Position numbers and translations under genes: made by a program. Below are positions 56,401-64,000 of a DNA stretch of 64,000 bases, piece after piece. Within the stretch, counting starts at the first letter, position 1; each line of letters starts with the position of its first letter. A model generated the notes under the pieces. The model searched no databases. It saw nothing but the letters and a program-made list of their open reading frames with translations, and was not told the DNA's origin. This stretch comes from Auricularia sp. M13 (lineage: Eukaryota; Basidiomycota; Agaricomycetes; Auriculariales; Auriculariaceae). The stretch lies in the NCBI GenBank assembly GCA_037042915.1, contig CM073197.1, forward strand, positions 682,001 through 746,000, in the 5' to 3' direction.

Positions 56401-57197
56401 CCGAGGCGACGGGTACGTCTCCGTTCTTCCTCAACCATCGTCGCCACCCACGTATGGGCGTGGAACCGCGCCGAGCGGTCACCAACGAGTCGGCCGCCCA
56501 ATTCGTCCAGCGGATGGAAAAGACCTGGGAGGAGGCCAAATCCGCGCTCACCAAGGCCGCCGCGTCCATGAAGACACAGTACGACCGGCGCCGAGGTGCT
56601 TCGCGACAATACAAGGTCGGCGACAAAGTGTGGCTCGAAGCGACCAACCTCAAGCTTGCAGTCTCGTCAAAGAAACTGGCCGAACGGCGCTTCAGTCCTT
56701 TCAAGATCCTTGAAAGTGTGGGTCATTCCGCCTTCAAACTGGAGCTGCCGGAGGCGTGGAAGAACCTACACCCCGTCTTCCACGAGGGCCTCCTCTCGCC
56801 GTACGTTGCGCCGTACGCCCCGCACCAACGCCGCCCCGCCCCGCCGGCGCCGACCATCGTGGACGATCACGAGGAGTACGAAGTGGAGGAGATCCTGGAT
56901 TCCAAGAAGCTCGGACGAGGCGTTGTCTACCTGGTCAAATGGGCCGGCTACGGGCGCGAGCACAACTCCTGGGTCCCCAAGGGAAATCTCGGCAACGCGA
57001 TCGGCGCCGTCGAAGACTTCGTCCGCCGCAACCCAGGTAAACCCCAGAACATCCACTCCCTCGTCTTCGACCGTGCCATATTTCCCTCCAACTTCTTCGA
57101 GCGCCACCATACCACAGGGATCGACTTCAACATCCCCGACCCGGTCACCGCGGCCCGCAGAGCGCGGGCCCTCGGCACGACGCTCGTTCGGTCCTAG
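53430..57197 (+). pseudogene. A2 pol region (protease, RT, RNase H, integrase, chromodomain)
   Basis: Protease LLDSGCTTSSVDQAF near 53630. RT with PTMDYRRLNDHT, FGMTNSPATFQRMVDD and YMDDLLVFTR (about 54390-54720). RNase H with [16 protein letters not shown] and WTDHRNLQYF. Integrase with CDVCQRSKPRHGPL, DRGPQFVSGF and HPQTDGQTERENAEIEKYL (about 55900-56310). The C-terminus carries a chromodomain (EYEVEEILDSK...WAGYGREHNSWVP, about 56870-56980), known to target chromoviruses to marked chromatin. Fossil with about three breaks. Confidence 0.85.
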
Positions 57198-57208
57198 TAG
57201 GGGGGTTA

Positions 57209-57492
57209 TGTTACGGCTCATTCGCTTTTCGCTCCTATCGCCGTTGGGCTTATCGGACCTTACTCGCGCCGACGTCATACGGACCGAGTCATCAGACCGA
57301 GACCCACCGGCGCATGCGTGGCCCTGGCCTGCGGTCAGCGGTCCGGCCGGATCCGGACCCCCTTTATATACCGTGTGCTGTCCGCTCTTTGTACGCTAGA
57401 TTCGAGCTGGTTTGCCCACCGCCGATACATCTCGTCCTTTTTCCCCCACCCGCAGAGCGTCCGTTCGGCGAGTATCCTCGGTCACCGTAACA
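57209..57492 (+). repeat. 3' LTR of A2
   Basis: 284 bp partner of 51877-52160, followed by the GCCGC duplication. Confidence 0.92.
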
Positions 57493-57870
57493 GCCGCTGT
57501 TTTAAACAGCCTGTTAAAAACATTGTTTTTAACTTGACCCTTTTCCACAGCATCCTGGTGCGCATGTTCCAAGAGTGCATGCGCAGGGTTCCAACTTGCG
57601 TGCGCAGGGCGTGAGCATCTTTGCGCATGCATTTCAACTGCGTGCGCATCTTGCTAACTTGCGTGCGCACGTGCGCACGCAAGTTGAAATGTGTATATCA
57701 ACAATATCTCTGTGGATTTTTATGGTTTGATGACGGTTGTTGGATAGTCCCATGCAATGGTATCATAGCTACCACAATCATCTTCAACAATCACGTTATC
57801 TTATCTAAATGGGCTTCTATGGTTGAATTAATGTTGTGCACGCACCTTGCGCACGTGCGCACGTTTTTCT
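57493..57870. other. Right part of element D
   Basis: It starts with a TTTAAACAGCCTGTTAAAAA palindromic area like that left of A2, then GCGTGCGCA and GTGCGCACGTGCGCAC clusters (57560-57690 and 57838-57862). It ends in the 15-bp terminal inverted repeat. No gene. Confidence 0.5.
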
Positions 57871-59110
57871 CATGACCCGTTTGTCCCGCGTGTAGCCACA
57901 GAGCGTTGCGGACAAACGGATGCAGAACGGAATGAACTCCGACGCCCATATGAATGGAGCACGGACATAAGCTCAAATGCTAACACTCCCCCTGGACGCG
58001 CAAAGGGAATTGCTCCCCCAGAACGTTACCACTCATATCCAGTGAACGATTCCAGGTCGGCGGGAGATGCAGCCGATGCTGCAGCGTGCGCAGAACCAGA
58101 GAGCGAGGCAAGCTCCTCGTCCGTCATGAAGCGATTGCCTTCGAGACGGATGTTGCAGTCGGCAGCAAAGTGGCCCTGCAGGTGACAGCAGTGGCACGTC
58201 TTCTCACTGCTTGGGGTGTGCGATGCACCAGCGGCGGGGCGTGCAGGACGCCGAGGGCCTGAACTCGTGGCCGAGGTGGATGGCCGATAGCAGGCAGCAA
58301 GCGCGCAGTTCTCCTCGCGCGACTCGTCGATCCCCGAATTGCGGTCAGACAAGTGGCGGGTCCACTCGTTAACAATGCGGCGCTTGACGTAGTCCGGTTT
58401 CATGGCGTTCTTGTTGAAACCATCGAGCGTCTGGATGAAAACCTCCCAGTCGGAGCTGAGGCCATTGAGCATGACGTAGACAACGAGGAAGTCAGGTATC
58501 GTGATGCTGAGTCCACGAAGTCGGGTTGCGTTGGATTCAACGTGGCCAGTCCAGGTCGCACCGGTGTCGTCCTCGTGGAAATGCATCTTCAAAAACTCGC
58601 GGAAGAGGGTGAAGCCAGTTCCGAAGCCCTTCGGACGGAACGTGTCCTGCAGGCGAGCAAACGCTTCCGAAGCCGAGTCTGAGTCCTTGATGTAGCCCAG
58701 CATGTCAAAGCCCACACAGACAACGAGCAACGATTTGGCAGCAGTCTGGGCCTGCGCATAGGCAGCGGAAGAGTCGTAATCAGTGACGGCGGCAGTACCC
58801 TCGAGGATCCTGCGGTAGCCACGGACATCGGCGATGGCAAGCAGCATCTGGCGCCAGGGCTCATAGTTGGACAGCGACAGGGGCCGGATGGAGTAGGCAT
58901 CAGCACGGATGTGGTCGGTCATGTGGGAGATAGCGCGGGCCGGGCAGGTGCGGAGCGTGGGGAAAAGAAGAGGATGGGGTCGGGATAACCCGAATCAACG
59001 AAACAAGGTTTGAGATAAGCAAAGCGAGCACCGCGCCCTCTGGCGACGGTGTGGGTGTCGGATCCTCTGACCAGCAACAATATGTGTCCGCTGTTGTACC
59101 ATTCAGTACA
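57871..59110 (-). mobile_element. Antisense copia fragment K2 (gag plus LTR start; fossil)
   Basis: A copia gag on the minus strand is followed by a purine tract CCAGGGGGAG and TGTTAGCATTTGAG, which looks like the polypurine tract and start of a 3' LTR (from 57985 leftwards to the end of D). No pol lies between them, so the element is a gag-only derivative or has lost pol. The upstream boundary near 59110 is uncertain. Confidence 0.6.
58026..58922 (-). pseudogene. copia K2 gag
   Basis: From ATG 58922: MTDHIRADAYSIRPLSLSNY then WRQMLLAIADVRGY, the copia gag N-terminal pattern. A UBN2-like middle (ARLQDTFRPKGFGTGFTLFR, GLSITIPDFLVVYVMLNGLS) follows, and a CCHC knuckle CHCCHLQGHFAADC near 58160-58200. 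The gag frame is open over 298 codons. Since protease, integrase and RT are absent next to it, I class it as part of an incomplete element; a retained or domesticated gag is a remote alternative. Confidence 0.7.
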
Positions 59111-60807
59111 ACGGTGCCGGCGGCCGTCGACGCGTCGAGCGCAGCGCACGTCATTTGGTGTGGTGAGTACAATGAACGGGCGAGCTCCCCATGCGCGACT
59201 GACACTCATCTTGTAGATCTTTGCGTTTGCAAGCGGGACGCTCTCATTCAGGTTGGTTTCGTTTTGGCCATTTTTCGCTCACTCCGACGTCGCGGCTCAC
59301 GCATTGAGGCAGTACGATCACACAGCCGACGCGGGGAACGGCGCGCGGGGCGTGGGGGTGGAAGGAAATGCGATTGCGGCAGGGTAGCTAATATTATTGG
59401 TGCGTACAGCTTCCACGCGCGAATCCGCGCTACCAACGTCGCGCGCTCGATGCAGGACGTGCCTGCTGCGCGCAGACGCGAGCACGCGCGCGAGTGCCCG
59501 GCCCCGTCTCGCTCGCGCAGCCCAAATCCTCGGCCGTCTGATCGTGCGCGATGAGCTGAATTTCGCGCGAGGCAAACGGAGAACGTCTGACGGACGCGCA
59601 GCTCAACGTCCTGGTCGTCTGTCCAACCGCGTTGCGTGCTGCAGAACGCACGGGGCGTCTGTACGGAGGCGTGAGATTGAATTTCTGCGCGACAGGGGCG
59701 AACGGCGTACCGACCATTCGGACGCTCCGAATCGCGGGACATCGTGCGCGAGCGCGACCACTGCTCAAATCGACGGGATGGCGAGTCTGCGGCTGAGAAT
59801 GGGAACGAGGGGTCGGGGCGAGCGTCCCGACCGACTCGGCCGCCTCGGTGCTCGTGAGTCGTGGGCCATTTTCCTGGCCGTGGCAGCGTCGGAGTGGCTG
59901 ACGGCCATGTTTGCTGTATTCGACGAGCGGAATGGCGTGCGCGGGAGACGTGCTACGAGCAGGTCGGTCGTCGCGCGAACCGAGCGAGTCCCGTCGCTCA
60001 GACAGCGTCCAAGCGACCGGGAATGAGACACGGACGTATGGGCGTATGTCCTGCAACGCGTCAGTGAGCGAAAAGTGGCGGAATCGCGGACTTGCCGTCC
60101 ACCGCGCGGAAATGAGCTCGGCGTCCTCGCGCTTCAAAACGGCGTTTGGGCGAATTCCTGCGGCCGCGAGACAATGGCCCAGCTCCCTGGAAGCCGTCAA
60201 TGAGTGAAAAATGACGGGTTAACGGACTTACCGTCCACCGCGCGGATACGAGTTCCTTGAGCGCGCCTAGCGAGTTGGCGGCCTTAAGGTCGGTCCAGCA
60301 GCCTAAGACCATGCTATAGCAGCAATAGGAAGAGCGGATTGGCGCCGTTTGCGTGAGACGAGAGCTCGTTGGCGGCGGCCGTTCGAGCAAAGCTGCCTAT
60401 TGCACGGCGATTTATGAGCGTGCTCACAACCAATGAGAGCGTGATGGCGTACGTACGATCGTGCTCCCCGGGACGCATTTAGACAGACCTGAGTCGTAGC
60501 TGCGATAGGCAGCGCAGACCGGGGCCGTTTGGGCGCGACGATATTGGCGCCGGCTGGCAACCCAAGGCTGCCTATCGCACGGCGTTGGATGACCACGCTG
60601 CAGACGTCGTCCTGGCGGAAGTCTGAGGCAGGGCGAACGATGAGCGCTGCGTAGAATACGGCGAGCGTGCTACTGTGTGGCCGCTGCGCCGCGTGGGTAT
60701 TACGACGATGAGCGGAAGATGCTCTCTCGGGAGCCGTTGCCGACAGCAGAGCAGAAGCAAGGGTGACGGGGGTGCGCGCCGCCGCCGTCGCCGGTGAGGA
60801 AGGAAAC
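59111..60807. other. GC-rich stretch without recognisable genes
   Basis: Several Arg/Ala-rich frames are open on both strands (for example about 59400-60026 plus and 59430-60200 minus), but none has motifs and they overlap each other. Two internal duplications are visible. ACTTGCCGTCCACCGCGCGG (about 60089) matches ACTTACCGTCCACCGCGCGG (about 60224). GCTGCCTATTGCACGGCG (about 60391) matches GCTGCCTATCGCACGGCG (about 60569). Probably intergenic. Confidence 0.4.
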
Positions 60808-61309
60808 CAGTGTTGGCTCTAAGGGTTAAGCCTTAAATTCGATTAAGGGTTAATAAGGGTTTCCTTATTAAGGCTTAAGTCTATTGTGGTCACCAACTTA
60901 AGGGTTAATTACTCTTAACCAGACATTCTCACATGCTATACACCCACCAAAATGCCCCCGGAAGGTTTTCCTGAACCACGAGACACCTGAAGGTACTTGA
61001 TTACAATGTCCACATAATGCAGGAAGCCTCTCCTGGCTGTAGGAGAGCTGTGTTTCTGCTCAATGGTGGTTCCTCAGTGTTTCAAATCAATTGAAACAAC
61101 ATATTGCTGATACAATTAGCTGCTTGGCATGAGATAACCCTCATACCAGTCAGAAGGGTCACCGCAGTACTTTACATATTTCTGTTACTCGGTCTGCTCT
61201 GCTTTGTGTTTTAAGGCTTAATAATTATGGGTTTAATAAGGGTTAATAATGTATTTAAGCCCTTAAGCATTTTGCCAGCCATTATTAAAGGCTTAACGGC
61301 CAACACTGA
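60808..61309. mobile_element. hAT MITE (502 bp) with perfect 8-bp TSD
   Basis: Ends CAGTGTTGGC and GCCAACACTG are exact inverted repeats, continued by (A)AGGGTTAAGCC versus GTTAAGCC. The flanks are an exact 8-bp duplication AAGGAAAC (60800-60807 and 61310-61317). CAGTG termini with 8-bp duplications are the hAT signature. The subterminal parts are full of TTAAGGGTTAA and CCTTAATAA words. It has no ORF and is non-autonomous. Confidence 0.92.
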
Positions 61310-61456
61310 AGGAAACAAGAGACGCTATGTCCGACACGGCGCTCAGGCTGGCTTTTGCTTCCACCTTCATGCTCAAAAATGGCCTCCTGACTTGTGCACG
61401 GCCAGCCTTTGCTTCAAAATGCGCCCATGAACCCCAAGGTATGTCCTTCAATCCAG

Positions 61457-64000
61457 TGTGCCGTGCAAGAGCTCATTATCCACGCCCCGGCTCTCAGCCA
61501 CGCGCTGCTTGCACTCGTCAGCCGTCGTGCAAAAGGCCAACGCTAGACCGCAGCGGTCTTTCAGGGCGGAAAAAACGCGTACGTTGCGCTTGATTCTCGC
61601 TCATCTTCGACTCATCCAACTACAGGCGGCTCCTCGCGCACAAAGCTCGCGAAATACGTCGCGCCGGCAAAGCCCTTCACGGGCAAAGGCGCGTTCGCCT
61701 CGCCGTACAGCCGCGCACCGTCCATCGACCCCGCCAACCAGGAGCTCAGCGCGACGGAGCTGTATATGCGCGCGCGCGCTAACGTCGTCAAGGGCAGGGT
61801 TGGCGGCAGTGTGTACCGCCGCAGCGAGTGGAACCAGTGCGTAGTTCCTTCTGAGTGCCCTCGTCAGACAGCTTAACCGCTTCAGGGAGGTCAAGGCGAA
61901 GCCGCGGCCGTATGGACTAGCGGGCGACATCAGGAAGGACACCAGTCGAAGTCGAGACGCATCGCGTGCTGGCAGGCTCGACGAGGAGTCCAGATACGAT
62001 AAGCGGTCCACTAATCCTCGCCGCAGCGTAGACACGGATAGCCCACGGCTTCAGTACGCGGATTGTACCACCTCCAGTGCCTGAGGACTGATCTTGCTAT
62101 AGAGATGTCCGCGGGAAGCAACGACTGTTTGGCGAGAACGATGAGCACGACGAGTACGTCGCTGTTCTTTTCTATGTTTGACCTTCATTCTAACGATCAT
62201 CGTTGAAGCGTCAGGGAAGACAGATATCGTCCCGCCGAGCCGCGTGGCGAAGAACAGTCAGACTGGCTGAGCCGCAAGGATTGGCAGGCCAAGAACCGTC
62301 ATGCCGCCGAACAACCCGAACCCACCTCAGAACAGGAGACTTCCACACCCGCTGCCGACGTTTGGGACACCCCGCCGTCGTCGTCTGATGCCCAGCAGAA
62401 TTCCTCGCCGACATCGACGTACCAGCCTCCGAAGCGGCGGCTGCCCAAGGAGTTCACGAACACGCCGCTCATACGGCCGCCATCGTTCGACTCCACGGGA
62501 CTGCTGACGACCTTCTCCACCCCGCCGCTCATGCCCGGCCTCGCAATGAGCGTCGCCGAAATCCTCGGCGCCGACACCGCGCCGACCGCCATCCAGCAGC
62601 TCTCCCTGTCACGGCTTATCCAGCCGCCCTACAGCTCGGAGTCGGACTTCGAGCCGTCCAACCAAGACGACGGAGGGTGGAGTCAGACCTTGCTGGCGAG
62701 CGAGACGGGCTCGGGCAAGACGCTCGCGTATATGTTGCCGCTGCTGCACGGCCTGAAGTACACCGAGCTGCACCCGCGCGCCGTCCCTCCCGACTATGAA
62801 CACCGAAACTTCCCGATGATGCCGCGCGCGCTGGTCATCGCGCCCACGCACGAGCTCGCGCGCCAGCTCGCCACGGCGGCCAAGAAGCTCAGCCACAACA
62901 TCAAGCTGCGCGTGCTGTGCGGCAGCCGCGAGAACAAGCCGTCGTCGGGCGGCGCGGGCTCGCGACTGCGCGATCTCAAGCTGCTTGGGCCGCAAGGTGA
63001 CAGGGTGCGTCTGCCTTGTCGCCGCTCGTGAGACTGTTGGTCCTCATGCTGAACTTGCAGGGTGCGGACGCCGACTCGGAGTTCACGATCACGCGCGAGG
63101 GCGCCGCGGCGCTTGGGCTTGGTGTGACGCCGCACAACAGGCCTATCGACGTCCTGATCGCGACGCCGTCCACTATCCTTGAGCTCGTGCGCGGCAATGG
63201 CTGGGAGCGCCGTGGCGAAGTGCGTTCTTGCTCGACGCTCTTGAACAGCACATTTTGATGATAACTGCTAGATCATACGCGACCCGGCTATCCCACGCGA
63301 TCCCGGCCGTCCTTGGGAGGTCGGTCCGCCGACGATGGGTTTGGACAAGGTCGAGTGGGTCTGTATCGACGAGGCTGATGTGCTGCTCGGTACGCTTTAT
63401 ATTTTCTCTTCCCAGCTCCCGCATTGCTCATAGACTGCTAGATCCCGACTTCCGCGAGCAGACTCTGGGCATTCTGGACGAAGTGGCACGCGCGCGCAGT
63501 CATTTCCTCTCGTCGACGTCTCCCAAGTCCGCTCTGCCGTTCCATCTGCTGCTCAACAGCGCGACCATCCCAGGCCTGCTGAGCGCGACGATCGACGAGC
63601 GCTGGCCGGCGATGCAGCGGCTCGCGTCGCCGGGCGTGCACCGGCTCCCGTCGGGGATGAAGACGGAGCACGTGTCGGCGTCGGGCAACCGGATGGCGGA
63701 CGTTGCGGCGCGCATCAAGAGCATCTGGGCGGACGAAGGCCGGCGCGCCGTACAGTCCGCCGCGGACCGCGAGCGCGCAAACTTCGGCCTGCGCGTGCTG
63801 GGCGGCGGCGCGCGCAGCAAGGTGCTGGTGTTCGTCAACCGCGGCAGCAAGGCGGCCGAGCTGAGCGACTATCTCAACGCCAAGGGCATCGCGAACGTCG
63901 CGCTCACCGGGACGCATGGCCGCGCGCACGGGTCCAATCGCCATCTGGCGGCGTTCCTCAACCCCAGCAGCAACACGGCCCATAAGCCGAAACCCATGGA
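61457..64000 (+). CDS. MRH4: DEAD-box ATP-dependent RNA helicase, MRH4-like, mitochondrial (3' end outside window)
   Basis: Seven in-frame introns of 47-61 nt (61579-61625, 61837-61885, 62054-62102, 62154-62214, 63005-63060, 63220-63271, 63390-63441) link eight exons; the reading stays open to the window end. The first visible exon has a mitochondrial presequence character (ATRCLHSSAVVQKANARPQR: Arg, Ser, Ala, no acids). Helicase motifs follow in order: Q-motif-like APTAIQQLSL, motif I ASETGSGKT (about 62696), Ia APTHELARQL, Ib TPSTIL, II DEAD in CIDEADVLLDPDF, III SAT (NSATIPGLL) and IV-like KVLVFVNRGSKAAEL; V and VI lie beyond. The LASETGSGKT and DEADVLLDPDF pattern fits fungal Mrh4, needed for mitochondrial large-subunit assembly (family knowledge). 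The true start is unresolved: no in-frame ATG opens the first exon, so an upstream exon is likely. The hAT MITE lies about 150 bp upstream. Confidence 0.8.

Larger units (their letters stand above)
51877..57492 (+). mobile_element. Ty3/gypsy chromovirus A2 (fossil, nearly complete)
   Basis: 284-bp LTRs at both ends differ at about 5 positions (about 98% identity). A 5-bp duplication GCCGC lies at 51872-51876 and 57493-57497, within element D. It has all parts: gag, protease, RT, RNase H, integrase and C-terminal chromodomain. About three breaks. Sister copy of A1. Confidence 0.92.
36378..57870. mobile_element. Putative non-autonomous DNA transposon D, split by elements C and A2
   Basis: The left terminus AGAAAAACGTGCGCA (36378-36392) is the exact reverse complement of 57856-57870, a perfect 15-bp terminal inverted repeat. 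Without the two nested LTR elements the remaining parts (36378-36404, 50172-51876, 57493-57870) total about 2.1 kb. These parts share an AT-rich core and clusters of GCGTGCGCA near both ends. No target duplication is obvious and the flanks differ, so the boundary call is tentative. Confidence 0.5.

Noticed and set aside
57882-57922. Inverted repeat CCGTTTGTCC/GGACAAACGG as a terminator
   Set aside because: It lies within the probable copia K2 LTR, and fungal genes do not use hairpin terminators.
59397-60200. Opposing 209- and 256-codon ORFs
   Set aside because: They overlap each other, are Arg/Ala/Ser-rich, and show no domain or intron signal.

Overview
The window looks like repeat-rich DNA from a basidiomycete fungus, most likely an Agaricomycete. 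The evidence is short spliceosomal introns (about 45-66 nt, GTRNGT donors, CTNAC/CTNAT branch sites, YAG acceptors), a KDZ-type transposase with cysteine clusters, GC-rich coding DNA, and chromodomain Ty3/gypsy and Ty1/copia elements. Only the right edge (a DEAD-box helicase gene) looks like ordinary host sequence. Most of the rest is nested mobile DNA.

Layout. 0.4-6.3 kb: two co-oriented intron-containing genes. One is a lineage-restricted zinc-knuckle/coiled-coil protein; the other is a whole KDZ-superfamily transposase-like protein. 6.3-7.9 kb: AT-richer DNA with a tRNA-derived SINE-like unit, (TTAGG)n arrays and diverged direct repeats. 7.9-14.6 kb: a broken copia element (5-bp TSD CACAG) carrying a 1.3-kb hAT-like foldback MITE inside its gag. 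14.6-15.2 kb: short repeats and a GATGCATC cluster. 15.2-21.0 kb: a broken gypsy element with TSD GCTCA. 21.0-23.0 kb: an antisense LINE remnant (coiled-coil ORF plus endonuclease, no reverse transcriptase). 23.2-27.7 kb: a tyrosine-recombinase (DIRS/Ngaro-like) retroelement remnant. 27.7-35.3 kb: an incomplete gypsy chromovirus copy (A1) whose 3' LTR hosts a young 4.3-kb non-autonomous LTR element (B) with an unrelated cargo gene. 35.3-36.4 kb: a copia-type gag fragment carrying a second hAT-like MITE. 36.4-57.9 kb: what appears to be an old non-autonomous DNA transposon (D, 15-bp terminal inverted repeats, GTGCGCA-rich) split by two LTR elements. These are the 13.8-kb gypsy element C (nearly identical 1.57-kb LTRs) and gypsy A2 (sister of A1, 284-bp LTRs, TSD GCCGC). 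57.9-59.1 kb: an antisense copia gag remnant. 59.1-60.8 kb: no recognisable gene. 60.8-61.3 kb: a hAT MITE with perfect 8-bp TSD. 61.4-64.0 kb: an MRH4-like mitochondrial DEAD-box helicase gene running off the end.

The most unusual object is element C. Between integrase and 3' LTR it carries two genes on the opposite strand. Each has fungal-type introns and a TATA-like box about 41 nt upstream of its probable ATG. They do not resemble gag or pol. Second are the two MITEs in the left half: both have exact 8-bp target duplications, shared imperfect termini, CCACNTGGAATTCC subterminal repeats and internal (CCTAA)n arrays. Third is the cargo gene of element B.

The order of insertion can be read from the nesting. 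Copia, LINE, YR element and D are old. The MITEs, A1 and A2 came later. B and C, whose LTR pairs differ at only a few positions, are the most recent. All functional statements rest on reading motifs by eye; no database search was run.
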